15,526 bases of DNA from Candidatus Eiseniibacteriota bacterium (lineage in GTDB: Bacteria; Eisenbacteria; RBG-16-71-46). The translations under genes were made by a program, and so were the position numbers. Of this stretch, positions 6,587 through 13,169 are shown one piece after another; position 1 is the stretch's first letter, and the number at the start of each line of letters is the position of its first letter. Location of the stretch: positions 1-15,526 of the forward strand of contig VBPB01000108.1 of the NCBI GenBank assembly GCA_005893365.1, read 5' to 3'. The notes under the pieces are model-generated. The model saw nothing but the letters and a program-made list of their open reading frames with translations, was not told the origin of the DNA and searched no databases.

Positions 6587-6996
6587 GGACGCGCGCCTTG
6601 AGGCACTCGGGCGAGGACCGCCTCGAACACATCCCGAGCGATTGCGAGCGCGCGTTCCGATTCGTCACGTGTCGCTCCCTCCTGCTCCCCGGGATAGCGG
6701 AACTTCCACGCATACTCGGTCAGCGGCACCGCCTGATCCACCAAAGGCCGAAGGGTGGAATCCAGCCGCAGACAGGTTTCTCCAAGGGTCTCGAGATTGT
6801 GGGTCTTCCCGAATGGCTCATCGTGCCATGTCAACAGGCCCTTCATCGCCTTCTCGACCGCCTGCTGGCAGTGAAACACGAGGTCGTCCAGCAGTGGTGG
6901 ATCGGCGGCGAGGTCGAGCGCCGCTGCGCGCAGATCGGTAGCGGCCCTGCTCAGCCACGCCTTCGTGTCGGCGATGCGCGCAGGGTCATGCGGCAT
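6583..6996 (-). CDS. HEPN-domain protein, partner of the MNT gene
   Basis: A 137-residue helical protein of the HEPN family. Recognisable parts are AKAWLSRAATDLRAA-like helix 1 (about 11-27), the CQQAVEKAMKGLL helix (43-55), then KTHNLETL (64-71) and the late FRYPGE segment. HEPN proteins paired with minimal nucleotidyltransferases form toxin-antitoxin modules in which the MNT partner can AMPylate and silence the HEPN protein. The classical RNase motif R-x(4-6)-H is not obvious, so RNase activity cannot be assumed. The ATG at 6996 overlaps the last 11 nt of the MNT gene, and the stop overlaps the next start by 4 nt. I rejected an upstream extension of the frame to 7158 because it lies inside the MNT gene. 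Confidence 0.82.
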   Translation of the reverse strand: MPHDPARIADTKAWLSRAATDLRAAALDLAADPPLLDDLVFHCQQAVEKAMKGLLTWHDEPFGKTHNLETLGETCLRLDSTLRPLVDQAVPLTEYAWKFRYPGEQEGATRDESERALAIARDVFEAVLARVPQGARP

Positions 6997-7318
6997 GGAG
7001 CAGCCTTCCCTCGCGAAGCACGGTTCCCGGCAGCGAGGCGCGCAGGTGAACCCTCGAGAAGAACCAATCGTGTGAACAAACCAGGGCGTCCACCGGCGTC
7101 CCGGTGCCCCTGAGAACTTCGTAGGCCAGGCGGCTCCGCCGACGCTCCGGCGGGGCATCGTTCGGCACGACGATCAGGAGATCGTAGTCGCTGTCGGCGT
7201 CACCGTCGCCTCGGGCGACGGAGCCGAAGAGATAGATGCGCTCGGGCTGATAGGCCTCGACCAAACGCTGGACGACGACGTCGAGCCTGGGGTCGGGTCC
7301 AAGGATCGATTCCGGCAT
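6986..7318 (-). CDS. Minimal nucleotidyltransferase (MNT/MntA-like)
   Basis: A 110-residue nucleotidyltransferase of the MNT family. The catalytic signature GSVARGDGDADSDYDL gives G32-S33, ten residues, then D44-x-D46, matching the GSx10DxD pattern with metal-binding aspartates. Members usually sit next to a HEPN gene and act as antitoxins by transferring AMP to the partner; here the HEPN gene follows with an 11-nt overlap. I use the ATG at 7318, with GGAGG 7 nt upstream, rather than the adjacent TTG at 7321. The minimal size is typical. It begins the leftward series that continues with HEPN and the small SWIM protein. I found no convincing promoter in the 140 bp before the tRNA remnant. Confidence 0.88.
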   Translation of the reverse strand: MPESILGPDPRLDVVVQRLVEAYQPERIYLFGSVARGDGDADSDYDLLIVVPNDAPPERRRSRLAYEVLRGTGTPVDALVCSHDWFFSRVHLRASLPGTVLREGRLLHAA

Positions 7319-7461
7319 CAACCGGCCTCCGATGACGGGTGCCGAACGGGTGACTCATCTTTTCGCAGGGGCGTCGATCCCCTCGCGAACATTCGTGACG
7401 ACGGTATGTGCTGCTGCTAGCGGACTTGCGGTTCGGAAGGTCGATTGTCGTGTTAGTGGCC

Positions 7462-7500
7462 TTCGAGACCGCCCGATCCAGCCACTCTCGCACTTCTCCG
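7462..7500 (-). pseudogene. tRNA-Ser remnant (5' half only)
   Basis: Bases 7462-7500 match 1214-1252, the 5' half of tRNA-Ser(CGA), at 36 of 39 positions. Differences are at 7478, 7484 and 7494. The match covers acceptor 5' strand, D-arm and anticodon loop, then stops; no variable arm or T-arm follows. A -35/-10 pair with the same 16-nt spacing as in the intact gene lies upstream (TTGCGT at 7531-7536, TGTAAA at 7509-7514), so the homology includes the promoter. Confidence 0.75.
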
Positions 7501-7573
7501 GGGCCGTGTTTACACGACCTACGGCACCGGACGCAAGCGGCCTATGCCCGTGGCCACCCGCTACCACCGGCCG

Positions 7574-7735
7574 CTAGAGGATCGGGACCTCGTTGGGCAG
7601 CACCCGCCAGACGTTGTGGCCGAGCACGATCGCGGCGCCGATCACGAACTCGAGCGCGCTGATGGTCCGGCCGCCGCGACTGGGCGCGGCAAGGGGCCCG
7701 ACCGGCGGGGCCGGCACCGCCGCTGGCGACTCCAT
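7574..7735 (-). pseudogene. Truncated membrane protein, resembling the start of a CPBP protease
   Basis: A 53-codon frame from ATG 7735 ends abruptly. After a Pro/Ala-rich N-terminus it reads TISALEFVIGAAIVLGHNVW and then RVLPNEVPIL. From memory this resembles the first membrane segment of CPBP-type intramembrane proteases in some GC-rich phyla, which continue for another 150 or more residues. Here a TAG follows directly and no continuation is readable in any frame downstream, where the tRNA-Ser remnant lies about 75 bp away. The gene was probably cut by the event that made the block edge. It lies 98 bp behind the MerR gene on the same strand. There is no clear ribosome-binding site. The family call is tentative. 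Confidence 0.5.
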
Positions 7736-7833
7736 GATTGCCGGAGGATACGCGCGGAGGCCCGCCGAGGTTACCTCCGGCGCGCCGCGTGACATGCCCC
7801 AACGGCGCGGCCGCGTCGCTGGTTCACTCGACG

Positions 7834-8385
7834 CTACGACGAAGGCGTCGGCTTCGGTGCCGCGACCCCATGGCGAGTCCGAACCCCCGGCTTCGGCCGG
7901 AACCCACTGCGCGGCGGTCTCCACCCACCACCGCCCCCCGCCGGCACGATCGCATGGATGTGATCCAGCAGTCGCGCTTGCTTCCCCGGGGCCCTGCCCG
8001 CCAGGCGGTGCTCCCACTCTTCTAGTGTGCCACGCAGGGCGTCACGGCGAGCCGTGAGCTCGGAGAGTTCCCGCTCCATCCGGCCGAGCTTCCCTTCGGC
8101 GAGCGTCCGCACCTCGCGGCAGGGCGAACCACCCTGGTCGCGTCGCTGAAGCACGCGCGCCAGTTCGGCCAGCGTGAATCCCACCCTCAGCGCGCGCCGC
8201 ACGAGCCGCACGCGCTCCAGGGCCTGCCGCGGGTACTCGCGGTAGCCATTGGCGGCTCGCCAGGGCGCGGACAGCACGCCGAGGCGTTCGTAGTGTCGCA
8301 GCGTGTCCGTGCTCACCCCGGCCAGGCGCGCCAGGGCACCACTGCGAATCGGGCCGGCGGGCACCCCCGCGGCGGCGCCGTCCAT
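7834..8385 (-). CDS. MerR-family transcriptional regulator
   Basis: A 183-residue protein with an N-terminal MerR winged HTH (about 14-55: GALARLAGVSTDTLRHYERL, then GYREYP). A linker, VRLVRRALRVGFTLAELARVL, and a coiled-coil helix (about 95-135) follow; the segment PCREVRTLAEGKL is typical of the family. MerR proteins bind between widely spaced -35 and -10 boxes and twist the promoter when activated. No metal-binding Cys pair is seen at the C-terminus, so the ligand is unknown. The last 45 or so residues are Gly/Pro/Arg-rich and longer than usual. I prefer the ATG at 8385 with AAGGA 7 nt upstream; an ATG at 8403 adds six residues. The decarboxylase-like gene lies upstream on the same strand and a truncated membrane-protein gene downstream. 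Confidence 0.85.
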   Translation of the reverse strand: MDGAAAGVPAGPIRSGALARLAGVSTDTLRHYERLGVLSAPWRAANGYREYPRQALERVRLVRRALRVGFTLAELARVLQRRDQGGSPCREVRTLAEGKLGRMERELSELTARRDALRGTLEEWEHRLAGRAPGKQARLLDHIHAIVPAGGGGGWRPPRSGFRPKPGVRTRHGVAAPKPTPSS

Positions 8386-8411
8386 CTGGGCGTCCTTCTG
8401 CATGACCCAAG

Positions 8412-8442
8412 TCTACGAATCGGGACGCGATACCGAGTCATG
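8412..8442 (-). promoter_or_regulatory. Possible MerR-type promoter with 19-bp spacer
   Basis: On the minus strand TGACTC and TAGACT are separated by 19 nt containing the short dyad ATCG/CGAT. Long 19-20 bp spacers are typical of promoters controlled by MerR proteins. It lies upstream of the MerR gene, so autoregulation is possible. The boxes are weak. Confidence 0.25.
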
Positions 8443-8482
8443 CGGGCGACAATTCCCACGGGCGCATGCCCGCAGCCCGCGG

Positions 8483-9253
8483 TCACCGCACGATCGGCAG
8501 GCGGAGGACGGCCCCGGGGCTCACGCACAGGCTATCGACGTGCGCGGCAAGCCCCTCGGCCGCCAGGAGGACGTGCATGTGGACCTCCGAGTCGTGGTGC
8601 GTGAAGACGCCCTGGTGGTGGTCGGAGTAGAAGCCGACCAGCCGCGCGGAGATCGCGTCGCGCGCACCCTGAACGGCGGCCTTCGCGTGCGCCTCGTGCG
8701 ATGAGGGGCCGGGGGCGAGCAGGCGCCCATCCGCCACGTGCCAGCGCAGGCCGGTCACCGGCCCATCGATCAGGAACGCGAAGGGCCCGGAGCGCGGCAG
8801 CCCGCGGGCGGCGGCGCGGGCCTTGAGCGTGTCCTGGAGCGCCGCCATGGGAATGGCGCGCGTGACCGGGATGTCGCGCCAGGCCGCGACATGCGAGACC
8901 ACCATCAGGGCCGCCGAGTCCGCGCCGGGGGCGTAGGCGGTGGCCCGGATCGTCCCGCGCCCGGCGGGTCGGGACTCCCACACCTTGCCGTCGACGATGA
9001 CGAACTCGCCATCCAATCGCGCGAGCGCTCCGAGGGCGTAGGCGTGGGGCTTGGCGAGCGCGGCTGCCAGCCAGACGCGGCCCTCGAGCCGACCCTCGTG
9101 GATGATATCGCGCAGCGACCCGAACGTCTCCACCTGGGCCGAGGCCGGCACCGACGCGCCGTGTGCTGAGCGGAGCGACGGGAGCAACGCGAGCAGCGCG
9201 AGGGCTGCGGGGACAACGCGCGAACGGGCGAAATGCGGAGACGGGTGGGCCAT
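8483..9253 (-). CDS. Secreted alpha-acetolactate decarboxylase-like protein
   Basis: A 256-residue protein similar to the acetolactate decarboxylase family (AlsD/BudA), which converts 2-acetolactate to acetoin. After the leader come GSLRDIIHEG (about 45-54), LDGEFVIVDGKVWE, a central FAFLIDGPV segment, and LVGFYSDHHQGVF leading into HMHV. The metal-binding triad is present as H225, H227 and H238 with the family spacing H-x-H-x10-H. The first 33 residues form a signal peptide (basic start, AALALLALLP core, AHGA cleavage region), so the protein should act in the periplasm or outside. The ATG at 9253 has AAGGAGG 5 nt upstream; frame further upstream is non-coding in character. No acetolactate synthase gene is nearby. 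Sequence is divergent, so the substrate may differ. Confidence 0.78.
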   Translation of the reverse strand: MAHPSPHFARSRVVPAALALLALLPSLRSAHGASVPASAQVETFGSLRDIIHEGRLEGRVWLAAALAKPHAYALGALARLDGEFVIVDGKVWESRPAGRGTIRATAYAPGADSAALMVVSHVAAWRDIPVTRAIPMAALQDTLKARAAARGLPRSGPFAFLIDGPVTGLRWHVADGRLLAPGPSSHEAHAKAAVQGARDAISARLVGFYSDHHQGVFTHHDSEVHMHVLLAAEGLAAHVDSLCVSPGAVLRLPIVR

Positions 9254-9758
9254 GGGCTCCTCCTTGCGACGGTAGTTGAGCACGGCTCGCACGTCGGGAC
9301 ACGGCGTCCTGTGGCGCGGCGCCTGAATCCCTGGTGGAGTCACGACGCGGCCATCGTCGACCCCGGAACCCATTCGGGGGTCAAGCGAGGATCGGTCTGG
9401 CTTGTTGGCGCTGGTCGCGGGCCGACGCCGCCGGCGGAGGGCCCGCCGCATGAAGTCACTAGAGACGTCGGCAACGCTTACGCTTCTTCCGCGCCAGAGG
9501 ACATCCTCACCCTCGCCCGCGCTGCGCGCCGCGCCGATTGTGGTCGCTTAGCCGCTTTGGGTCCGGTGAGTTGCGGGCGCGGCTGATGCGCCCCGCATGC
9601 AGTTGGCCGTGCAATTGCAGATGAAGGCCGCGGACAGTTTCGTTCCGCGCCTGCCATCCTTTGCGTCCACGCTGCACAACCGATGGGGATCGACGCGTAG
9701 CCCTCAGGATTCCCGGCGTCCCCCTCGGGATGCCGACCCGGACGGCCGCAACCACACC
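9254..9758. other. Divergent intergenic region
   Basis: This region separates the leftward decarboxylase-like gene from the rightward Tad genes. It contains the strong Shine-Dalgarno of the former, a small stem of 6-7 bp at 9359-9382 (GACCCC with GGGGTC), the sigma-54 promoter at 9603-9619 and the tad leader. I see no gene and no clear sigma-70 promoter. Confidence 0.55.
9603..9619 (+). promoter_or_regulatory. Sigma-54 (-24/-12) promoter of the second Tad locus
   Basis: TTGGCCGTGCAATTGCA matches the -24 box (TTGGC) and the -12 box (TTGCA) with the invariant GG (9605-9606) and GC (9617-9618) exactly 10 nt apart. Initiation would fall near 9630, about 130 nt before the tadE-like ATG. This is close to the leader length predicted for the first Tad locus, which also has a sigma-54-like element. 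Confidence 0.75.
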
Positions 9759-10193
9759 ATGCCCCTGCCCCGGTCGCCCCAGAGCCCCCAGCTACGCCAC
9801 AACCACTCGCGCGGGAGCTCCATCGTCGAATTCGCCCTCATCCTGCCCCTGGTGCTCCTCCTGACCGTGGCGGTGATCGACTTCGGGCGGGCCTTCTTCG
9901 TGAGGAACATCGTCGAGCAGGCCGCCCGTGAAGGCGCGCGCCTCCGGGCCGTGAGCAGCCTCTCCGACAGCGCGAAGGTGACGGCGCGCGTCAATCAGGT
10001 GATCGGTTCCGCCGGGGTCGGGGTCAAGACGCTGACCGTCACCGGCCCCGACGCCAGCCGCCTGGATCATGTGGTCGTCGTGGTGAACTTCAACTGGATC
10101 TTCCCCGGCGTCTTCAACCTGTTCGGCGCGGGCTTTAGGAACCCCTCGACGCTGTCCGGCGAAGCCTGGATGCGCAACGAAGGCACGTCGTGA
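9759..10193 (+). CDS. TadE-like minor pseudopilin
   Basis: A 144-residue TadE-family protein. A basic, His/Pro/Ser-rich N-terminus ends in RGSSIVEF. The hydrophobic helix with its conserved Glu follows (about 25-48, FALILPLVLLLTVAVIDFG), then VRNIVEQAAREGARL, the family's post-helix signature. About 85 residues would be periplasmic. The ATG at 9759 lies about 130 nt past the sigma-54 promoter but has no good Shine-Dalgarno; the frame stays open upstream to 9597, which overlaps the promoter and is unlikely to be translated. A TadG-like gene starts 34 nt downstream. The post-helix stretch resembles that of the TadE-like protein at 120-605, but the periplasmic domains differ, so they look like distant paralogues. 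Confidence 0.85.
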   Translation: MPLPRSPQSPQLRHNHSRGSSIVEFALILPLVLLLTVAVIDFGRAFFVRNIVEQAAREGARLRAVSSLSDSAKVTARVNQVIGSAGVGVKTLTVTGPDASRLDHVVVVVNFNWIFPGVFNLFGAGFRNPSTLSGEAWMRNEGTS

Positions 10194-10227
10194 GGGCCGC
10201 CATCGCCAAGGCCACTGGGGGCGCGCG

Positions 10228-11430
10228 GTGAACCGAGACCGACGATTCGCCAAGGCCGCCAGCCTGCTCGTCGTCCTGCTCACGGCCAGCACGAAGCAGC
10301 TCGACCGCCTGAGCGAGGCGCGGGCCGCGCTGCTCCGGGCCTACGAGAAGGGCTACCGCGAGGGGCACGCCAACGGCCTCAAGGCGGGCAACGACGAGCC
10401 CATGCTCGCCCGGAAGCACGACCCCAAGGCGCGCGGGGTCATCATCCTGTGGTTCGCCTTCTTCCTGATGCTCATGCTCGGGTTCCTCGCCCTCGGGATC
10501 GACGTGGCCAAGCTGATGGCCACGCGCACCCAGCTGCAGACCGCCGCCGACGCCGCGGCCCTGGCCGGCATCTCGGCGATGAGCCCGGTGACCGGGACGG
10601 TGGTGCAGGACGCGGCGATCTTGCGGGCGCAAGATGCGTCGACCCACAACAAGGCGTTCCGGAACGACGCCCAGCCGGTGACGCTGCTGGCGGGCGACAT
10701 CAGCTTCCCGACCACGCGGTCGGTCAAGGTGACGGTGCGCCGCGATGCCTCGACGGGCGGCTCCATGGTGACGCACGTCGCCCAGGTGCTCGGCATCCTG
10801 AGCCTGGACGTCAGCGCCACCGCGACGGCCGAGGCCGATCCCAGCACCTCCGTCGATTGCGGCCTGGCGCCGCTGTACGTCGATCTGTCGGGGCAGCAGC
10901 CCGTTCCCGGCTGTCTCCCCGACTACGTCCTCAAGCTCTCCGGAGGCACGGGGGCGAACCAAGGCAACTACGGTGCGCTCGACTTCCCGAGCTGCCCCGG
11001 GGGTGCCTGTTCGGGCATGCAGCCCACGGGGGCGAACACGTTCGCGTGTCTACTGGAGAAGGGCTACTGCTGCCCGATCTCGATCGGACAGGTGCTGAAC
11101 ACGGAGACCGGCGCCATGACTGGCAAGACCAGGACCGGGGTCGCCGCCCGAATCGCGAGCGATACGGACTCACGTCCGGGGATCTGCTATTCGGACTACC
11201 GGGGGAATGGCCAGCGCGTGGTCTACGTGCCGCTTACGACGCCCTTCACGCCCGCCGCCGGCGGCGGCGGCGGTGGCACCGTGACGGTGACCGGCTTCGC
11301 CGCCTTCTTCCTCAAGGACCAGGTCCAGGGGGGTTCGGAGATCGACGGCGAGTTCCTCTTCACCTCGCTGCCCGGCAGCAGCAGCGGCGGCGGGAGCGGC
11401 ACGCTCTACACGCTGCGACTCGTTCAGTAG
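10228..11430 (+). CDS. TadG-like Flp pilus assembly protein
   Basis: A 400-residue protein. The TadG N-terminal module is at about 69-115: RGVIILWFAFFLMLMLGFLA, then DVAKLMATRTQLQTAADAAA and LAG. After the helix come periplasmic beta-rich segments, a Cys-rich middle (CGLAPL, PGC, PSCPGGAC, FACLLEKGYCCP) that suggests disulfides, and Gly/Ser-rich linkers near the end. TadG-type proteins are pseudopilin-like parts of Tad pilus systems. The GTG at 10228, 34 nt after the tadE stop, gives an unusual 58-residue cytoplasmic extension containing LRAYEKGYREGHANGLKAG. The ATG at 10402 would give a canonical TadG start but has a poor ribosome-binding site. Codon use in the extension looks coding, so I keep the longer form with reserve. 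Confidence 0.8.
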   Translation: MNRDRRFAKAASLLVVLLTASTKQLDRLSEARAALLRAYEKGYREGHANGLKAGNDEPMLARKHDPKARGVIILWFAFFLMLMLGFLALGIDVAKLMATRTQLQTAADAAALAGISAMSPVTGTVVQDAAILRAQDASTHNKAFRNDAQPVTLLAGDISFPTTRSVKVTVRRDASTGGSMVTHVAQVLGILSLDVSATATAEADPSTSVDCGLAPLYVDLSGQQPVPGCLPDYVLKLSGGTGANQGNYGALDFPSCPGGACSGMQPTGANTFACLLEKGYCCPISIGQVLNTETGAMTGKTRTGVAARIASDTDSRPGICYSDYRGNGQRVVYVPLTTPFTPAAGGGGGGTVTVTGFAAFFLKDQVQGGSEIDGEFLFTSLPGSSSGGGSGTLYTLRLVQ

Positions 11431-11466
11431 CCCGGGGCGCGCCTTCCCCCGGCAGCCCCGGGCTAC
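11427..11466. terminator. Hairpin between convergent genes, 12-bp stem
   Basis: GTAGCCCGGGGC (11427-11438) and GCCCCGGGCTAC (11455-11466) are perfect complements around a 16-nt loop. The 5' arm contains the TAG stop of the TadG-like gene. It lies between that gene and the convergent TlpA-like gene, so it could stop transcription from both sides. There is no T-run, so it would not be a textbook intrinsic terminator. Confidence 0.55.
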
Positions 11467-11481
11467 GCCCCCAGCCGTCTC

Positions 11482-12363
11482 CTAGCGGGATTCCCCAAGC
11501 AGCCCTGCGATCGCGGCCGCCAGCCGGCGGGGCATGTCCTCGGAGCGATCGTATCCGGCATGCGTCAGCCGCAGCCGGCCGCTGCCGTCCACCACCACGA
11601 TCGCCGGGAGCGCGTGCACGCCGAGCGCCTGCGCGCTGAAGCCGGAGTCGAACGCGGCGGGGACCACCAGCCCGCGCCGCGCGAGGAAGCTCCGGGCGCG
11701 CCGCGGCGACTCGGGCCCCCACCCGACGTCCACCGCCCACACGACCACGCGCGGGTCCGCGGCGAAGCGCTGGTGCACGCGCGCGATCTCGGGCAGCTCC
11801 CAGCGACACGGCATGCACCAGGTGGTCCAGAACGCCAGCACGACGATCCGCCGCTGTGGATCCGGGATGCGCACGGCGGCACCGTCGAGTGAGGTGAAGA
11901 CCAGCGCCGGCGCGGGGCGCGTCTCCCGGTGGAAGGACATCTGCGCCAGGAACCATGGGAGGCCCAACGCCACCCAGGAGCCGAGCGCGAGCGCGAATGC
12001 CAGGGAGAGCCCCAGCCCGCGGAGGCGGTGGTCGGTGGCGAGCCGCCGGGTCGCCACGCCGGCCACCGCGCCGGCGATCGAGGTCAGCGTGATCGCCACC
12101 GGGATGTCGAGGCGGCCCAGGCCGTTGTTCACGATCAGCGCGACGTCGCCCAGCAGGCCGGGCAGGCTCACGATCAGCCCCCGCCGCCACGCCGGAGCCC
12201 CGGCGCGTCCGCGCGCGAGCCCGGCGAGGAAGAACGCCATGCCGCTCATGCCGAACAGCGCGCGCAGATCGGAGCCGACGAACTGACTGGTGATGGCGGT
12301 GCCGACGACCGCGACGATGGCGGCCGCGCCCGCGAGGAGGTCGAACCCTAACGACGTCCTCAC
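11482..12363 (-). CDS. Membrane-anchored TlpA-like thioredoxin
   Basis: A 293-residue protein in two parts. Residues 1-150 hold about four membrane helices (LLAGAAAIVAVVGTAI, GMSGMAFFLAGLA, VAITLTSIAGAVAGVA, LGLSLAFALALGSWVALGLP). Residues 155-290 form a thioredoxin fold of the TlpA/ResA type with FWTTWCMPCRWELP, the redox pair being C183 and C186. A conserved cis-Pro follows in VHALPAIVVVD. Such proteins reduce or exchange disulfides outside the membrane. I use the GTG at 12363, which has a strong AGGAGG 6 nt upstream. It is the last gene after the TonB receptor and LytTR regulator, 25 bp behind the latter. The polytopic N-terminus is longer than the single anchor usual for TlpA and I do not recognise it. 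Confidence 0.85.
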   Translation of the reverse strand: MRTSLGFDLLAGAAAIVAVVGTAITSQFVGSDLRALFGMSGMAFFLAGLARGRAGAPAWRRGLIVSLPGLLGDVALIVNNGLGRLDIPVAITLTSIAGAVAGVATRRLATDHRLRGLGLSLAFALALGSWVALGLPWFLAQMSFHRETRPAPALVFTSLDGAAVRIPDPQRRIVVLAFWTTWCMPCRWELPEIARVHQRFAADPRVVVWAVDVGWGPESPRRARSFLARRGLVVPAAFDSGFSAQALGVHALPAIVVVDGSGRLRLTHAGYDRSEDMPRRLAAAIAGLLGESR

Positions 12364-12388
12364 GCCCCACCTCCTCTTCGGTCCCGAC

Positions 12389-13159
12389 CTACGCCCCCAG
12401 CCGCTCGCGGAGCATGCGCGCCCGCGCCCGGCTCACCGGCACCTCGGTGCGCGCCTCGTCGCGCAGCTGCAGCCGCCAGGTGCCCGCGAACCCCGGGCGC
12501 AGCGCCGCGGCGTGATCGAGGTTGGCGATGGCGGCGCGGTGGACGCGCGCGAAGCGCCGCGGGTCCAACCGCCGCTCGAGCTGGTCGAGGGTGAAGTTCA
12601 CGTAGTGCCGCCCGCTCGCGGTGGCCGCGAACACCAGCTTGTCCTCGGCGCCGAACCACAGCACCTCCTCGGCCTTGAGGATCAGCTGGCGCGGCCCGAC
12701 GCGCACCGTCAGGCGCTCGAGGTGCGGCGAGCCCGCCCCCTGCGCGAGGGCGGCCAGCAGGGCCTCGACCTGGGGCGACATCGCCCCGGGCCTGGCCATG
12801 TCCTGCCGCGCCCGGGCGAGGGCCGCGGCCAGGCGCTCGCGGCGGAAGGGCTTGAGCAGGTAATCGACCGCGTTCTCCTCGAAGGCGCGCACCGCGTATT
12901 GATCGAAGGCGGTCACGAACACCACCGCCGGCCGCGGGTCGAGGCTCCGCAGCAGGGCGAACCCGTCCTCGCCCGGCATCTGGATGTCGAGCAGCAGCAG
13001 CTCGGGCGCGGCCGCGGCCACCAGCGGCCGCGCCTCGGCGGCCGAGCCGGCCTCGCCGACCACCTCCACGCCGCCGACCTCGCCCAGCAGCCGGCGCAGG
13101 CGCAGGCGCGCGAGCGGTTCGTCGTCGACGATCAGGACGCGCAACGGAGCCTCGGCCAT
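12389..13159 (-). CDS. LytTR-family response regulator
   Basis: A 256-residue two-component regulator. The receiver domain (about 6-120) has the acidic pair D12/D13, phospho-acceptor D58 in LLLLDIQMPG, T83 and K102 in LLKPF. The C-terminal LytTR DNA-binding domain (about 150-256) contains LTVRVGPRQLILKAEEVLWF, then HYVNFTLDQLERRL and RFARVHRAAIANLDH. All phosphorylation residues are present. The ATG at 13159 lies 10 bp after the TonB receptor stop, so it is co-transcribed and may control the same operon. No sensor kinase is seen in the window; it may lie further right. Such regulators usually pair with LytS/YehU-type histidine kinases. Confidence 0.93.
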   Translation of the reverse strand: MAEAPLRVLIVDDEPLARLRLRRLLGEVGGVEVVGEAGSAAEARPLVAAAAPELLLLDIQMPGEDGFALLRSLDPRPAVVFVTAFDQYAVRAFEENAVDYLLKPFRRERLAAALARARQDMARPGAMSPQVEALLAALAQGAGSPHLERLTVRVGPRQLILKAEEVLWFGAEDKLVFAATASGRHYVNFTLDQLERRLDPRRFARVHRAAIANLDHAAALRPGFAGTWRLQLRDEARTEVPVSRARARMLRERLGA

Positions 13160-13169
13160 GACCTGAGCC

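Larger units (their letters stand above)
1214..7500. other. Putative tRNA-associated accessory island
   Basis: The interval is bounded by tRNA-Ser on the left and a 39-bp imperfect copy of its 5' half on the right, both in the same orientation. Inside are two toxin-antitoxin-like pairs and SNF2/SWIM genes. I counted 34 G+C in the 60 bases at 1681-1740 against 49 of 60 at 12421-12480, so part of the block is compositionally different. No integrase, transposase or exact target duplication is visible. The right edge abuts a truncated gene. Island status is inference; an old duplication followed by decay would also fit. Confidence 0.35.

Noticed and set aside
1252..7461. Integrase or transposase inside the tRNA-flanked block
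   Set aside because: All frames of notable length were considered; none shows tyrosine recombinase, serine recombinase or DDE motifs.
11463..12403. 15-bp exact repeat CTACGCCCCCAGCCG at 11463-11477 and 12389-12403
   Set aside because: One copy is the coding end of the LytTR gene and the other lies after the TlpA-like stop; too short and GC-rich to imply a mobile or regulatory repeat.
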